Shown here: piece after piece, positions 26,455 to 38,800 of the stretch
Layout: every line of letters starts with the position of its first letter
Numbering within the stretch: the stretch's first letter is position 1
Source: Mycolicibacterium setense
Lineage (GTDB): Bacteria > Actinomycetota > Actinomycetes > Mycobacteriales > Mycobacteriaceae
Direction of reading: 5' to 3'
Length of the DNA: 64,000 nucleotides
Assembly (NCBI RefSeq): GCF_000805385.1
Contig: NZ_JTJW01000003.1
Location: forward strand, 434,001 to 498,000
Program-made: the position numbers and the translations under genes
The notes under the pieces: generated by a model
What the model saw: the letters and a program-made list of their open reading frames with translations, nothing else
Told to the model about the DNA's origin: nothing
The model's database searches: none

Positions 26455-27945
26455 GTGAGCACGGCCGATCAGGTGCGCTCGATTCTGGGCGGCACCATCA
26501 ATGCGTACCGGGGCGACCCGGCCTACCGCAATCGGCCCGACGTGCACAACGAGCTCGACCGCATCGGGCGCAGGCTCAACCAGCCGATCCGCATAGCGCT
26601 GGCCGGCACGCTCAAGGCGGGTAAGTCCACGCTCGTCAACGCATTGGTCGGGGAGGACATCGCCCCCACCGACGCCACCGAGGCAACCCGCATCGTCACC
26701 TGGTTCCGGCACGGTCCCACGCCGAAGGTGACCGCCAACCACCGCGGCGGCCGCCGTTCCAATGTGCCGATCGCACGCGATCCGCACGACCGGGGCCTCA
26801 CATTCAGCTTCGCCGGCCTCAATCCCGACGATGTGGCGGACCTCGACGTCGAGTGGCCCGCGGCCGAGCTGATCGACACCACGATCATCGACACCCCGGG
26901 AACCTCATCACTCTCGCGCGATGTCTCGCAGCGAACCCACCGACTGCTGGTTCCCGAAGACGGCGTGCCCCGCGTCGACGCGGTGGTGTTCCTGTTGCGC
27001 ACGCTCAACGCCGCCGATATCGCCCTGCTCAAACAGATCGGCGAGCTGGTCGGCGGGTCCTCGGGAGCGCTCGGCGTGATCGGCGTGGCCTCCCGTGCCG
27101 ACGAGATCGGCGCTGGCCGCATCGACGCGATGATGTCGGCCAAGGATGTGGCCAAGCGGTTCACCGAAGAGATGGACAAGACCGGCATCTGCCAGGCCGT
27201 CGTCCCGGTGTCCGGGCTGCTCGCCCTGACCGCCCGCACGCTGCGCCAGAGCGAATTCGTCGCGCTGCAGAAGCTCGCCGGCGTCGAGCCCGCCCAGCTG
27301 ACCAAGGCAATGCTTTCGGTTGACCGGTTCGTGCGTGAGGACAGCTCGCTTCCGGTGGACGCACCCACCCGGGCGGCGCTGCTGGACCGGTTCGGCATGT
27401 TCGGCATCCGGATCTCGATCGCGGTGATGCACGCGGGGGTGTCCGACTCCGTCGCCCTGGCCGACGAACTGCTGGAACGCAGCGGCCTGATCGCCTTGCG
27501 CGACGTCATCGACCAGCAGTTCGCGCAACGTTCGGAGCTGCTCAAGGCGCACACGGCACTGCTGTCGCTTCGCCAGTTCGTGCAGCAGAACCCGATCTAC
27601 GCGACGCCCTACATCCTCGCCGACATCGACCCGCTGCTGGCTGACACGCATGCCTTCGAGGAGCTGCGCCTGCTCAGCCTGCTGCGGTCACGCCCCACGA
27701 CGTTGAACGAGGACGAGATGGCCTCACTGCGCCGCATCATCGGCGGCTCGGGTACCGATGCGGCCAGCCGGCTCGGGCTACAACCCGACGCGCCGTTCGA
27801 TGGGCCCCGCGCCGCCTTCGCAGCCGCGCAACGCTGGCGGCGGCGGGCCGATCACCCGCTCAACGACCCGTTCACCACGCGGGCCTGCCGGGCCGCGGTG
27901 CGCAGTGCAGAGGCACTCGTCGCCGAGTACGCGGCACGCCACTAA
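26455..27945 (+). CDS. iniC: IniC, dynamin-like GTPase partner of IniA
   Basis: 496 aa, nearly the length of M. tuberculosis IniC (493). The start is GTG 26455 (VSTADQVRSILGG). G1 is LAGTLKAGKSTLVNALVG (about residues 46-63), G3 is IIDTPGTSSLS, and the G4 position reads ASRADEIG, which departs from the canonical TKxD. No obvious membrane hairpin like that of IniA is seen, so it probably acts as the soluble partner in a heterotypic pair, as in many bacterial dynamin operons. It is followed after 30 bases by an Hsp70-like gene, which must be transcribed with it. Confidence 0.92.
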   Translation: MSTADQVRSILGGTINAYRGDPAYRNRPDVHNELDRIGRRLNQPIRIALAGTLKAGKSTLVNALVGEDIAPTDATEATRIVTWFRHGPTPKVTANHRGGRRSNVPIARDPHDRGLTFSFAGLNPDDVADLDVEWPAAELIDTTIIDTPGTSSLSRDVSQRTHRLLVPEDGVPRVDAVVFLLRTLNAADIALLKQIGELVGGSSGALGVIGVASRADEIGAGRIDAMMSAKDVAKRFTEEMDKTGICQAVVPVSGLLALTARTLRQSEFVALQKLAGVEPAQLTKAMLSVDRFVREDSSLPVDAPTRAALLDRFGMFGIRISIAVMHAGVSDSVALADELLERSGLIALRDVIDQQFAQRSELLKAHTALLSLRQFVQQNPIYATPYILADIDPLLADTHAFEELRLLSLLRSRPTTLNEDEMASLRRIIGGSGTDAASRLGLQPDAPFDGPRAAFAAAQRWRRRADHPLNDPFTTRACRAAVRSAEALVAEYAARH

Positions 27946-27975
27946 CGAATTGGGCCGCTCCGTCGACATACAGGT

Positions 27976-29829
<1,854 letters not shown>

Positions 29830-29844
29830 GTCGGACTTAAATCT

Positions 29845-29875
29845 AGGATCACTGCTTGATAGTGACTGCAATCCT
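29845..29875. terminator. Hairpin between convergent hsp70-like and AbiEi-like genes
   Basis: AGGAT (29845-29849) pairs with ATCCT (29871-29875), and TCACT with AGTGA inside. It lies just past the stop of the ini-operon Hsp70-like gene and at the 3' end of the convergent gene. Modest stem; probably a shared terminator. Confidence 0.4.
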
Positions 29876-29887
29876 CGGTGTTGATGA

Positions 29888-30826
29888 CTATGCGGCGCGG
29901 TCGATTCGAGTGAACTCACATCCCGGCCCACACGGGTGGCCTGCCACCGCGATCCCGTGCCGCTGTAGCACCTGAGCGATCTTTCCCGCGGTCTGACACG
30001 GTCGGTCGAAGACCTGCCCGTAGGAGAGTCTGACTGTTGAACGGCCGTCGACAGCGGCGTCGAGGTCCCGTTCGAAATCCGCATCCCGCCGGGTCGCAGT
30101 GTCGTGATACATCCGGCCGTCAAGCTCGACGATGAGCTGCTGGCCGTACTCGGCATCGCGATAGCAGACACCGAGCGACGATGCTGCCCGTTTCTGCCGT
30201 GTGGCCTTGGGTAGACCGTGCGGACGCTCGACGCGAACCAGATAGCCGTGTTCCAGCACCGAGCAGGTGCCGTCGGCGATATCGACCAGGACGGCCCGCA
30301 ACCACCGGCGACGGCGGACCCGTGCCCGAGAATCGAGTACTTGCAGCAGCCGGTGTGCGGTGGTTCGCCGCGACTGGCAGGCGTTGGCCAGGACTGCAAT
30401 GGCATCGAGGTCGGACGCGGCGCGGCATGCGACGTCGAGAGCGGCTTCGTCGTAACGCATCCGCGGTGGGCTGACGTTCCACAGCACCCGCTCCTCAAGG
30501 TTCACGAGGTGGTGAATGCGGACCCCCGCCGGTTCAGCCAGGATCGCCCGGCGTTGGGCGACGGCGACATGGATGGGCAACGCTTCGGTTCCGAGCGCGG
30601 AATCGAAACACAGCGCCGCCGGAGCCGCGTAAAGCACTGCGGCCCAAGCGTGTTGCGACCACATCAGCGGTCCGGTGTGGTCGACGTATACGCCGGCGTG
30701 GACCCGCGCCCACTCGTTGCGGCGAAGCAGACGCCGGATTTCGTGCTCCTGCAGGCCGGTGTCCAAGGCTTGCCGACGCGAGATCACCCCGTCCTGTTGG
30801 CGCAGCACATCGTCGACATCCACCAA
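29888..30826 (-). CDS. AbiEi antitoxin-domain / DUF559 endonuclease-like protein
   Basis: 312 aa. The N terminus is the AbiEi-type winged helix (QQDGVISRRQALDTGLQEHEIRRLLRRNEWARVHAGVY). The C terminus has a Vsr/DUF559 nuclease-like core: LEHGYLVRVERPHGLP, then YGQQLIVELDGRMYHDTATR and RDADFERDLDA, with the acidic residues expected of a PD-(D/E)XK fold. In AbiE systems the antitoxin is paired with an AbiEii nucleotidyltransferase toxin. No such gene lies on either side; the neighbours are Thr-rich membrane proteins. Stand-alone copies of this architecture are common in actinobacteria. A nuclease role is inferred, not shown. Confidence 0.8.
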   Translation of the reverse strand: MVDVDDVLRQQDGVISRRQALDTGLQEHEIRRLLRRNEWARVHAGVYVDHTGPLMWSQHAWAAVLYAAPAALCFDSALGTEALPIHVAVAQRRAILAEPAGVRIHHLVNLEERVLWNVSPPRMRYDEAALDVACRAASDLDAIAVLANACQSRRTTAHRLLQVLDSRARVRRRRWLRAVLVDIADGTCSVLEHGYLVRVERPHGLPKATRQKRAASSLGVCYRDAEYGQQLIVELDGRMYHDTATRRDADFERDLDAAVDGRSTVRLSYGQVFDRPCQTAGKIAQVLQRHGIAVAGHPCGPGCEFTRIDRAA

Positions 30827-30903
30827 CTCGATACTCGTGGACAGGCGCGATCGCGACCAGAAGCATTTCGCGGACCTGTGGATAACTGCCTGCGGCGAGT
30901 GGG

Positions 30904-31347
30904 CTAGGGGTTTTCAGCAGGCGGTGTTGTCGTCGTCACCGGTGTGGTCGTGGTGGTGGTCGGCGGTGTGGTGGTCGTGGTCTCGGTGGTTGTGGTGGGA
31001 GGTGTGGTGGTCGTGGTGGTCTGCTGGACAGTCGTGGTGGTCGGTGCCACGGTCTCGGTGACGGTGTGAGTCGGCGCAGGCACCACCGGGGCCGAGGTGA
31101 CGACCGATGTGGTGGTCGCTGTGGTCGACGTTGTCGTTGTCGTGGTCGACGACGGAGAGTCTGACGAGAACAGCTGCACCAGGGCATAGATGACGAGCGC
31201 CGCGATGACCGCGCCCAGCGCACCCATGCCGATCAGTGCGGCGGGCTTGCGGTACCAGGGAACCGGCTCGGGTGCGGGTGGCTCCGAGTATTCGCCGTAG
31301 CCGGGGGCGTATTGAGTGGGCTCGTCGTCGTCGTAATAGTTCGACAC
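30904..31347 (-). CDS. Small membrane protein with Thr-rich extracytoplasmic tail
   Basis: 147 aa. A short acidic, Tyr/Pro-rich cytosolic part ends in PVPWYRKPAAL, then one transmembrane helix (about 36-58). An almost pure Thr/Pro/Val tail follows (SSTTTTTTSTTATTTS, PPTTTTETTTTTPP). The PWYRKP border, helix and tail look like the second half of the Hsp70-like protein at 20499-22283 without its ATPase domain. The tail is likely a flexible or O-mannosylated wall-spanning stalk. It is 19 bases upstream of the similar next gene on the same strand order (31367-31840 is read first). Function unknown. Confidence 0.75.
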   Translation of the reverse strand: MSNYYDDDEPTQYAPGYGEYSEPPAPEPVPWYRKPAALIGMGALGAVIAALVIYALVQLFSSDSPSSTTTTTTSTTATTTSVVTSAPVVPAPTHTVTETVAPTTTTVQQTTTTTTPPTTTTETTTTTPPTTTTTTPVTTTTPPAENP

Positions 31348-31366
31348 GCGCCGATGGTAGGCGTGT

Positions 31367-31840
31367 TCAGCCGCCCGGCGCCGGATACAGCGTGCGTGTC
31401 ACGTTGGTGCGGGGACGGCGGTAGGTGGTGGTCGGGTCCTCATAACCGGCGCTGCCCGACTCAGTGGTCGTGGTCGTCGTGGTCGTCGTGGTGGTCGACG
31501 TCTCGGACGTGGTCGAAGTTCCGGAAGTCTCCGAAGGCGACGTGGTTGACGTGTCCGATTCGCCGGGCAGGCCGAACTCCGTGGTCAAGGGGAGGCGGCT
31601 GGTGGTGGTCCGGGTCGTGGTGGACTTCGAAGTCTTCACCGTCGTCGACGCGTAGCTGGGCGGGACGAAATCTATCGGTGCGTCCTCCGGCCCGCCGGAT
31701 CCGGTCAGCGCGATCGCGGCCCACACCACCAGGCCGATCACGGCGAGGGCCGCCGCGCTGGCCCCCGCAACAGCCGGCGTCGAGTGATGCCAGGGCGCCT
31801 CGGCAGGCTGCCCTTCGTCCTCGTCACCGGTCACGGGCAC
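31367..31840 (-). CDS. Small membrane protein with Thr/Ser-rich extracytoplasmic tail
   Basis: 157 aa. A short N-terminal segment (PVTGDEDEGQPAEAPWHHST) precedes one transmembrane helix (about 24-46). The tail holds stretches such as TSETSTTTTTTTTTTTESG and ends YRRPRTNVTRTLYPAPGG. It belongs with the gene at 30904-31347, from which it is separated by 19 bases, so both are probably one transcript. Thr/Ser-rich tails of this type are typical substrates for mycobacterial O-mannosylation. No enzymatic domain. It may be a stand-alone version of the stalk carried by the Hsp70-like ATPases. Confidence 0.75.
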   Translation of the reverse strand: MPVTGDEDEGQPAEAPWHHSTPAVAGASAAALAVIGLVVWAAIALTGSGGPEDAPIDFVPPSYASTTVKTSKSTTTRTTTSRLPLTTEFGLPGESDTSTTSPSETSGTSTTSETSTTTTTTTTTTTESGSAGYEDPTTTYRRPRTNVTRTLYPAPGG

Positions 31841-31873
31841 CGATACTATGCCCGGCCCCGGGGCGGGCCTCGG

Positions 31874-32803
31874 TCAGCTCAGCTGACGAACGACTTCACC
31901 GGCGAAAAGCTCGAGGTGTTCCAGATCGGACTGGTCGAGCAGTTGCAGGTAGACCCGCTGCACGCCGGCCTCCAAGAACGGGCCGAGCTTGTCGACGATT
32001 TCGCTGGGTGTGCCGACCAGAGGTGAATTGCTGCGCAGTTCGTCGACCTCGCGATTGATGGCGGCGGCCCGTTTGGCGATCTGCGCCTCGTCGCCGCCTG
32101 CGCACACCACGAATGCTGCCGAGTAGGTCAGCGCGTCTGCTGGGCGACCGGCGTCGGCCAGGGCGTCGGCAACCCGCGCGAACTGCGTCTTGAGGGTGTC
32201 CAGCGGCACGAACGGCACGTTGAATTCCGAGGCGAACTCCGCGGCCAGCGCCGGTGTGCGCTTGGCGCCCATGCCGCCGATGACTATCGGAAGGTTGGAC
32301 TGCTTGGGCTTGGGCAGCGCCGGTGAGTCCACGACGGTGTAGTGCTCGCCGGAGAAATCGAAGGTTTTCCCGACAGGTGTGTTCCACATACCGGTGAGGA
32401 TGCGCAGCTGCTCTTCGAATCGGTCGAAACGCTCGCGCAGCGGTGGGAACGGGATCGCATACGCCTGGTGTTCGGCTTCGAACCAGCCAGCGCCCAAGCC
32501 CAGTTCGACACGGCCACTGCTCATTTCGTCGACCTGCGCCACCGAGATGGCCAACGGCCCGGGATGGCGGAAGGTCGCCGAGGTGACCATGGTGCCCAGC
32601 CGGATCGTCGAGGTTTCGCGTGCGATTCCGGCAAGCGTCACCCAGGAGTCGGTCGGCCCGGGCAGGCCGTCACCGCTCATCGCCAGGTAGTGGTCGGACC
32701 GAAAGAACGCCGAGTAGCCGAGGGCCTCGGCGGCGCGGGCCACCGCGAGCTGATCGGAGTAGGTAGCGCCTTGCTGGGGTTCGACGAACACACGGAAATC
32801 CAC
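31874..32803 (-). CDS. LLM-class F420-dependent oxidoreductase
   Basis: 309 aa from GTG 32803 (VDFRVFVEPQQGATYSDQ); longer in-frame readings run into the neighbouring gene. Luciferase-like (beta/alpha)8 barrel with SAFFRSDHYLAM, TIRLGTMVTSATFRHPGPLA, and the family segment MSSGRVELGLGAGWFEAEH. F420 rather than FMN is inferred from the mycobacterial subfamily. It reduces or oxidises an unknown organic substrate in the cytosol. It lies 22 bases downstream of the end of the giant SARP-cyclase gene on the same strand, so it could be cotranscribed. Confidence 0.88.
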   Translation of the reverse strand: MDFRVFVEPQQGATYSDQLAVARAAEALGYSAFFRSDHYLAMSGDGLPGPTDSWVTLAGIARETSTIRLGTMVTSATFRHPGPLAISVAQVDEMSSGRVELGLGAGWFEAEHQAYAIPFPPLRERFDRFEEQLRILTGMWNTPVGKTFDFSGEHYTVVDSPALPKPKQSNLPIVIGGMGAKRTPALAAEFASEFNVPFVPLDTLKTQFARVADALADAGRPADALTYSAAFVVCAGGDEAQIAKRAAAINREVDELRSNSPLVGTPSEIVDKLGPFLEAGVQRVYLQLLDQSDLEHLELFAGEVVRQLS

Positions 32804-32825
32804 GGAAGCCAGCCTAACGGCGATC

Positions 32826-35800
32826 TCAAGTGGGCGGCTGCTGACTGAGTTCGTCGAAGCGAGCAAGGGCGGCGTCGAGGTCTGCCTCGTCGAAGACCTC
32901 CAAACGGCTGAGCTGCTCGCCGGCGACGGTGAGGATGATGACGTCCCGCCACTCGGCATCGAAGCCCTCTTGCGACGTGCCTTTCAATCCTTGGGTAAAG
33001 ACCGCACCAAGATCATTCAGACCATGTACAGCCTCGATGTAGAGGTTGATGTCCGGCGCGACGTCCCACGTCGCATGGATATAGGGGGTTATGTCGCCGG
33101 GCTCGAATGCCGTCGCGCGCCGATGGTCGACGGTTACCCAATCCTGCGTCGTCATCAACGGCTCGCGCTGGTTGAAAGCCGCAGCATTCCGGGCGATGAC
33201 CGACCACGCGTGGGCGTGGGCGGCCGCTTCTCCGTCGAGGTATCGCGCGTCAAGTTCGGCGAAGGCGGCATCGAGGTCGTCGGGGTCGAAAGCGACGTGT
33301 GCAGTTAGGAGCTCGTCGGTGCCGATCTCGACAAGATCCAGGGCATCGACATGAAACGCTTCCTGTTGCCCATCGGTGCCCGAGTATCGAACACGACTGA
33401 GGACGAGGCGCGCTCCTCGGGTCGCCATCACCTCTGCCGCGATGTTCTTGGCCCCGACGCCGGCGATTTTCGCGGCGTCGGCCATCACGTCATTCTGGCC
33501 CCGCAGGGTGCCGGCGTTCACCACGCGTCGACGGTCGTCGTCGAACACGTCCTCGGCCAGGATTTCCGCCATGGCATCCCAGTCACGAGCGTTTAGGTGG
33601 GCGTTGAAGCGCTCGTACACCCGGCTCGCTGCGTTTTCCAATGGCCGTGTCGGACGGCCGAGTTCATCGAACCGTGCGAGCGCAGCGTCGAGATCCGATT
33701 CGTCAAACAGCTCGCAGCGGTCGATCTGGTCGCCGCCGAGCGTGAGCAGGGCGACCTCTCGCCACTCGGCTTCGAACCCCTGTCGCGATGGTCCCTTCGC
33801 GAAGTGTGTGACGACTGCACCAAGGGAGCTCAGCCGATGCACGGCCTCGACGTAAACCCTCACGCCGGGCACGAGGTCCCACGTGGCTTCCATGTATGCG
33901 GGCATCTCACCCGGCGCGAACGCTCTCGCTCGTCGGTGATCGATGCTCACCAAGTCCGGCGTCATGCCGGGAAGTTCTTGTCTGTTCGCTACGACGTAAC
34001 CGTGCAGAAGGCAGGACCACGTATGCGAGCGCTCGCTGGCCTCGCCGGCGAGGTATCGCGCGTCGAGTTCCTCGAAGGCAGCGTCGATGTCGTCGGGGTC
34101 AAACACAACCACCGCCACGGTCCGCCCGTCGGCGTCGACCTCGACGACGTTGAGCGCATCGTTTTGAATCGCTTCGGGGTCGGCACCCGAGCCTCTGACA
34201 CGCACGAGGGCGAGTCGCTCGCCCCGAGTCGCCGTGACGCCTGATGTGGTTAGCGCGAAGCCGATGTCGGCGGTCGCCTGCAAATCTCCGACCGCGGTTT
34301 CGCGGCCATATCGGATGCCGACATTCACTATCCGCCGGCGATCGTCGATGGAGAGGTTGTCGGTCGCAGCGTCAGCGATGGCGTCCCAGTCTCGGGCACA
34401 GAAGGATGACTCGATGCGTCCGAACGCGCGCGTTGCCGAGTTCTCGAGTCGCGGCACCGATTGGCTGAGTTCATAGAACCGGGTGAGCGCGGCGTGGCAG
34501 TCCGCCTCGTCGAATAGCTCTGAATGGCAGAGTATTTCGCCGTCCACCAAAACAAGATGGATATCCCGCCACTCGGCGTCGAAGCCCTCTTGCGAGCTCC
34601 CGTGTGCGAAATGGGTGACGACCGCTCCGAGGTCACTCAGGCGATGTACCGCTGCGATGTGGATCTTGGTGTCAGGTGAATCTTCCCATCCAGCTTGGAT
34701 ATACCTGACCATGTCGCCGGGTTGAAAAGCTGTTGCGCGACGGTGGTCTACGTTCACCCAGTCAGAGGTCGTCGCGGCGATCTCGCGCCGATTGAACGCA
34801 TCGTAGGCGGCCGCGACTACCGACCATGTGTGTGCGTACGGTGATGCTTCGCCGGTGAGGTACCGGGCGTTCAGTTCTCCGAATGCGGCGTCGATCTCGT
34901 CGAGGTCGAATGCGACTCGCGCCAACAGGAGCCCGTCGGTATCTGTCTCGAGCACTTCGAAGCCACCGACGTTGTATGCCGCCCGCTCGTCGCTGCCCGA
35001 ATATTGGGTATGACGGAGCGCGAGCTGTTCACCCCGCGTCGCGATCACGTCTGACGTGGTTATCTGACCGCCGATGTCGGCCAATGCCGAAATCTCTGCG
35101 AGCACGGCATCCCGACCACGTTGAACGCCGGAGTTCACTACTTGCCGGCGATCGTCGGTGTATGCCTCGTCGGCCACGATCTCGGCCATCGACGCCCAAT
35201 CGCGAGTCGCGAAGTACGCCAAGAAGCGGTCATGGGCCCGGCTTGTGGTGTTCTCCAGCCTCGGCGCCTGTCGGTTCAGTTCGTCGAAGCGGGCGAGTGC
35301 AGCATCGAGATCTTCCTCATCGAAGGCTTCGCAGCGGTTGATCAGCCCACCTTCTACCGTCAGAAGGTTGACAGATCGCCACTCCACGGCGAAACCCTCT
35401 AGTGAGGTCCCATGCCCCAAATGGGTGACGACAGCTCCAAGTCTGCCCAACCGGTGCAGCGCTTCGATGTGGATACCGCCGCCAGGAAGTTGGTCCCAGG
35501 AATCCTGGATGTTGGCGGCCATCTCACCGGGAGTGAGGGCGAGCGCTTGTCCTCGCTGGTGGTCGACGGTCGCCCAATCCGGTGTCGTCGCAGGGAGATC
35601 GCGCCGATTCAGCGCGGCATAGAACTCCGCCACAGCCGACCAACTGTTCGCGTACAGGGCCGCTTCGCCGGCGAGGTATCGGGCGTCGAGTTCAGCGAAG
35701 GCGGCGTCGATGTCGTCGAGGTCGAATACGACGACCGCTGTGACCCGGTCGTCGGCGTCGACCTCGAGGAGGTTGAGCACATCGATTTGGAATGCCGCGG

Positions 35801-38800
35801 AGTGCATGCGGCTGAGAGCGAGGCGGTTGCCGCGGGTGGCAATCGTGGTCGACGTGAGGTTGTCGGCGTCGATCTCGACGATGGCCCGCCAGTTGGCGAT
35901 GTTGGTCTCTCGACCGCGGATGACTTCTGCGGACACCACTCGGCGGCGATCCTCGCTGGAAATGTCCTCGGCGTACATCTCAGCCATGGCAGTCCATTCG
36001 CGGTCCGCGAGGTATGCGAGGAAGCGCTCGATTGCGCGGGTCGCCGCATTTTCTAGCCGACAGGCTTGGTGGCGCTGCTCCTCCAATCGTGAATGTGCGG
36101 CATCGAGTTCGGCGAGGGCGGCGTCCATGTCATCGATATCGAAGTACACATCCATCGCGATTCGACCATCTGTGTCGAGGCCGATCAGCTGGAGCAGCTC
36201 GTCCTGCGGCGCACCCGCAGTAGCATCCGCTGTGTTCACCCGCGTTCGGGTGAGGGCGAGGCGCTCACCCCGTACAGCGACAACCACGTGGCGGTGCCGG
36301 ACGAAACCACACTCGCGGAGACGCTTCGCTTCGCGTGTCCATTCCTCCGGCCCAAGGGTGACCCGAGAAAAACCAACGACCTTTCGCTGGCTCCGGACGG
36401 AGATATCGGACGCGAGCAGGTGCTCGAGCTCGTCCCAGGCCTCACGGTCGACAGCAGAGTGCAGCTGGGTGAGTGTCCGGACGCAAGTATTCTGCGGCTC
36501 TTCGATCGGCAGGTCGAGTGGTGCCGGGGCGTTGGTCAGGACGCGGTCGCCGAGCAGACCAAGAGCCCGCTCAGCAAGTGCCGCAGCACCTTTCCGCTCG
36601 TACAACTCCGCCGCTCGCTCGGCTGCGGCTCGCGCACCCGCAGAGTCACCGCCGGCGCCCAGCACCGTAGCCAGGGCAAGGCACGCATCGCCGTGGTCGA
36701 CCAGAGCATCGGTGCGTCCAGCCAGTGCAGCAGCTTCCTCAGCGACCCGCCGCGCCCCGTCATGGTCCCCGCCCCGCGAAAGCAGTTGCGCCCGAACGGT
36801 CCGCCATGTGATTGATGCTTTCAGCGCATGTCCGGCGAGACGTTCGCTTTCCGAACATAGTTCGTCAGCCTCGACGTCTCGGTCCAACAAGAGACAAGCG
36901 CGCGCCAACAATGCGGCGGTCTCCGCGGTGTCGGCGTCGATACCCATGCGGCGAAAACCGTTGTAGGCAAGCCGAAGATGTAGCTCGGCTGCTGCGGGAT
37001 CGTCGATGACCAACTCGACGATGCCGGCGAAGTGCTCAACTTCAAGGAGGGCGTGGCGCAAGCCGAGCTCGGTGACTGTGCGCCGGGCGGAGTCGATCAT
37101 CCGCCGGGCCGCGGCGGCCCGCCCGCGAAACGCCTCCAACACAGCCTGGCACCGCGTCGACGTCGCTTCGACCGCAGGCGAATCGGTGGTGATCCGCAGC
37201 AGGCGCACCACGTCGAGGCACCGCCCGCCCGCCCGCGGAACGGGATTGGGCCCCCACAGCGCAGCCAACGGGGCGCCGGCCAGCACCGCGTTCACGAGCC
37301 GGTGCTCACCGGCCTGGCGCGCCGCGGTGAGCGCGTTGTCCAGCGCCACTTCGCAGTCGCCGACGCGCCCGAGACGAGCAAGGCAGCTTGCCCGTACGGT
37401 GTGTGCCTTCGCTTCCCCTGCGGCGTCGCCCAATTCGGCCAGGGTCGCAGCGGCGGCGCGGACCGCGGATTCGATCTCGTCCAGGTGCTCGGGATCGATG
37501 AGCATCGAGAGTTGCCCTTCGAAGCACGTAGCCCATGCCGTCAGACGCGCGGAATCACGAGTCGCTTCCCGGAGTTGCGAGACCGCGCCTGCAGCGGACA
37601 CGACATCACCCGCGGCGAGCAACGCCTCGCAGCGCGCGACCAGGAGTTCGGCGCGTTGATCGTCGCGGTCGGGCAGTTCGTCGTCGAGTTCCTCCAGTGC
37701 GTGCAGGGCATGGTCGTAGAGATCGGCGGCGCCCTCGTAGGCCAGTCGCGTCATCGCCTGATCGGCGGCGCGGCGGCAATACTCGACGGCCTTGAGGGCG
37801 TTTCCGGCCCAGGCACATTCGAAGTAATGGTGTGCCAGTTCGGCCAATAGTTCGTCGTCGGCGCCCGGCATCGCCTCCAACGTCGTGGCGATCCGCTGGT
37901 GCAGCCGCATGCGCCGCACCGAGGCCAGCTCGGCGAGTAGCGACTGCCGGACGATGGCGTGGTTGAACCGGTAACGCCCACCGGGTTCCTCGATGACGAT
38001 GCCGGCCTGGCACGCCTCATCGAACGCGTCGATCAGATCTGAGCCGACAACCCGCTCGACCAGCTCCAGCGGGAACTGGCTGCCCACCACCGCAGCTGCG
38101 GCCAGGGCTTTGTTCGTCTCCGCCGGAAGCCGGGAAAGCCTGCGGCTCACAGCTTCCCGGACTCCTTGAGGCAGGGTGCTCGGGTCCCAGTGCCCGCCGC
38201 TTTCGTCCACGTGCCGCAATGCCTCGATGAGGAAGAACGGGTTGCCGCCGGTCACCGACGCCAACGCACGAGCCAGCTCTTCATCGTCGTATCCGGCCTC
38301 GGCGACGTACGTGCTGACGTCGTCCTGATCCAGACCACCCAGTGCAATCCGGTGGGCGCTGCCGTCACGGTGAAGGTCGGCGAGCATCGCTGCCAGCGGG
38401 TGGGAGCGATCGAGGTCGGTGCTGCGATACGTGCCGATGATCTGCACACGGGCGTGCTCGCCGAAGCGCAGCAGGTGGCGCAGAAGTAGCAGGGTGGGCT
38501 TGGCCGCCCAGTGCAGATCGTCGAGGACCAGAACGATCGGCACTTCGAGCGAGGCGATGCCCAGCAGTGCCACGACGGAATCGAACAGTGCATAGCGTTC
38601 GGTGTCCGCGTCACCGTGCGGGGGTGCGGCGAGATCGGGGAGAACGTCGGTCAAGCCGGGAACCAACGGCAGTAACGCTTCGGCGCCGCGCATCCCGCGG
38701 AGCCGGTTGATGCCGACACAGGGCACGAGAGTGCGCAGGGCTTCCGCGAATGGCTGGTAGGGCGCACCGAGGTCTTCGTCGGAACGGCCATACAGCACCA

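Noticed and set aside
29888..30826. Complete AbiE toxin-antitoxin system
   Set aside because: No AbiEii-like toxin gene is present on either side.
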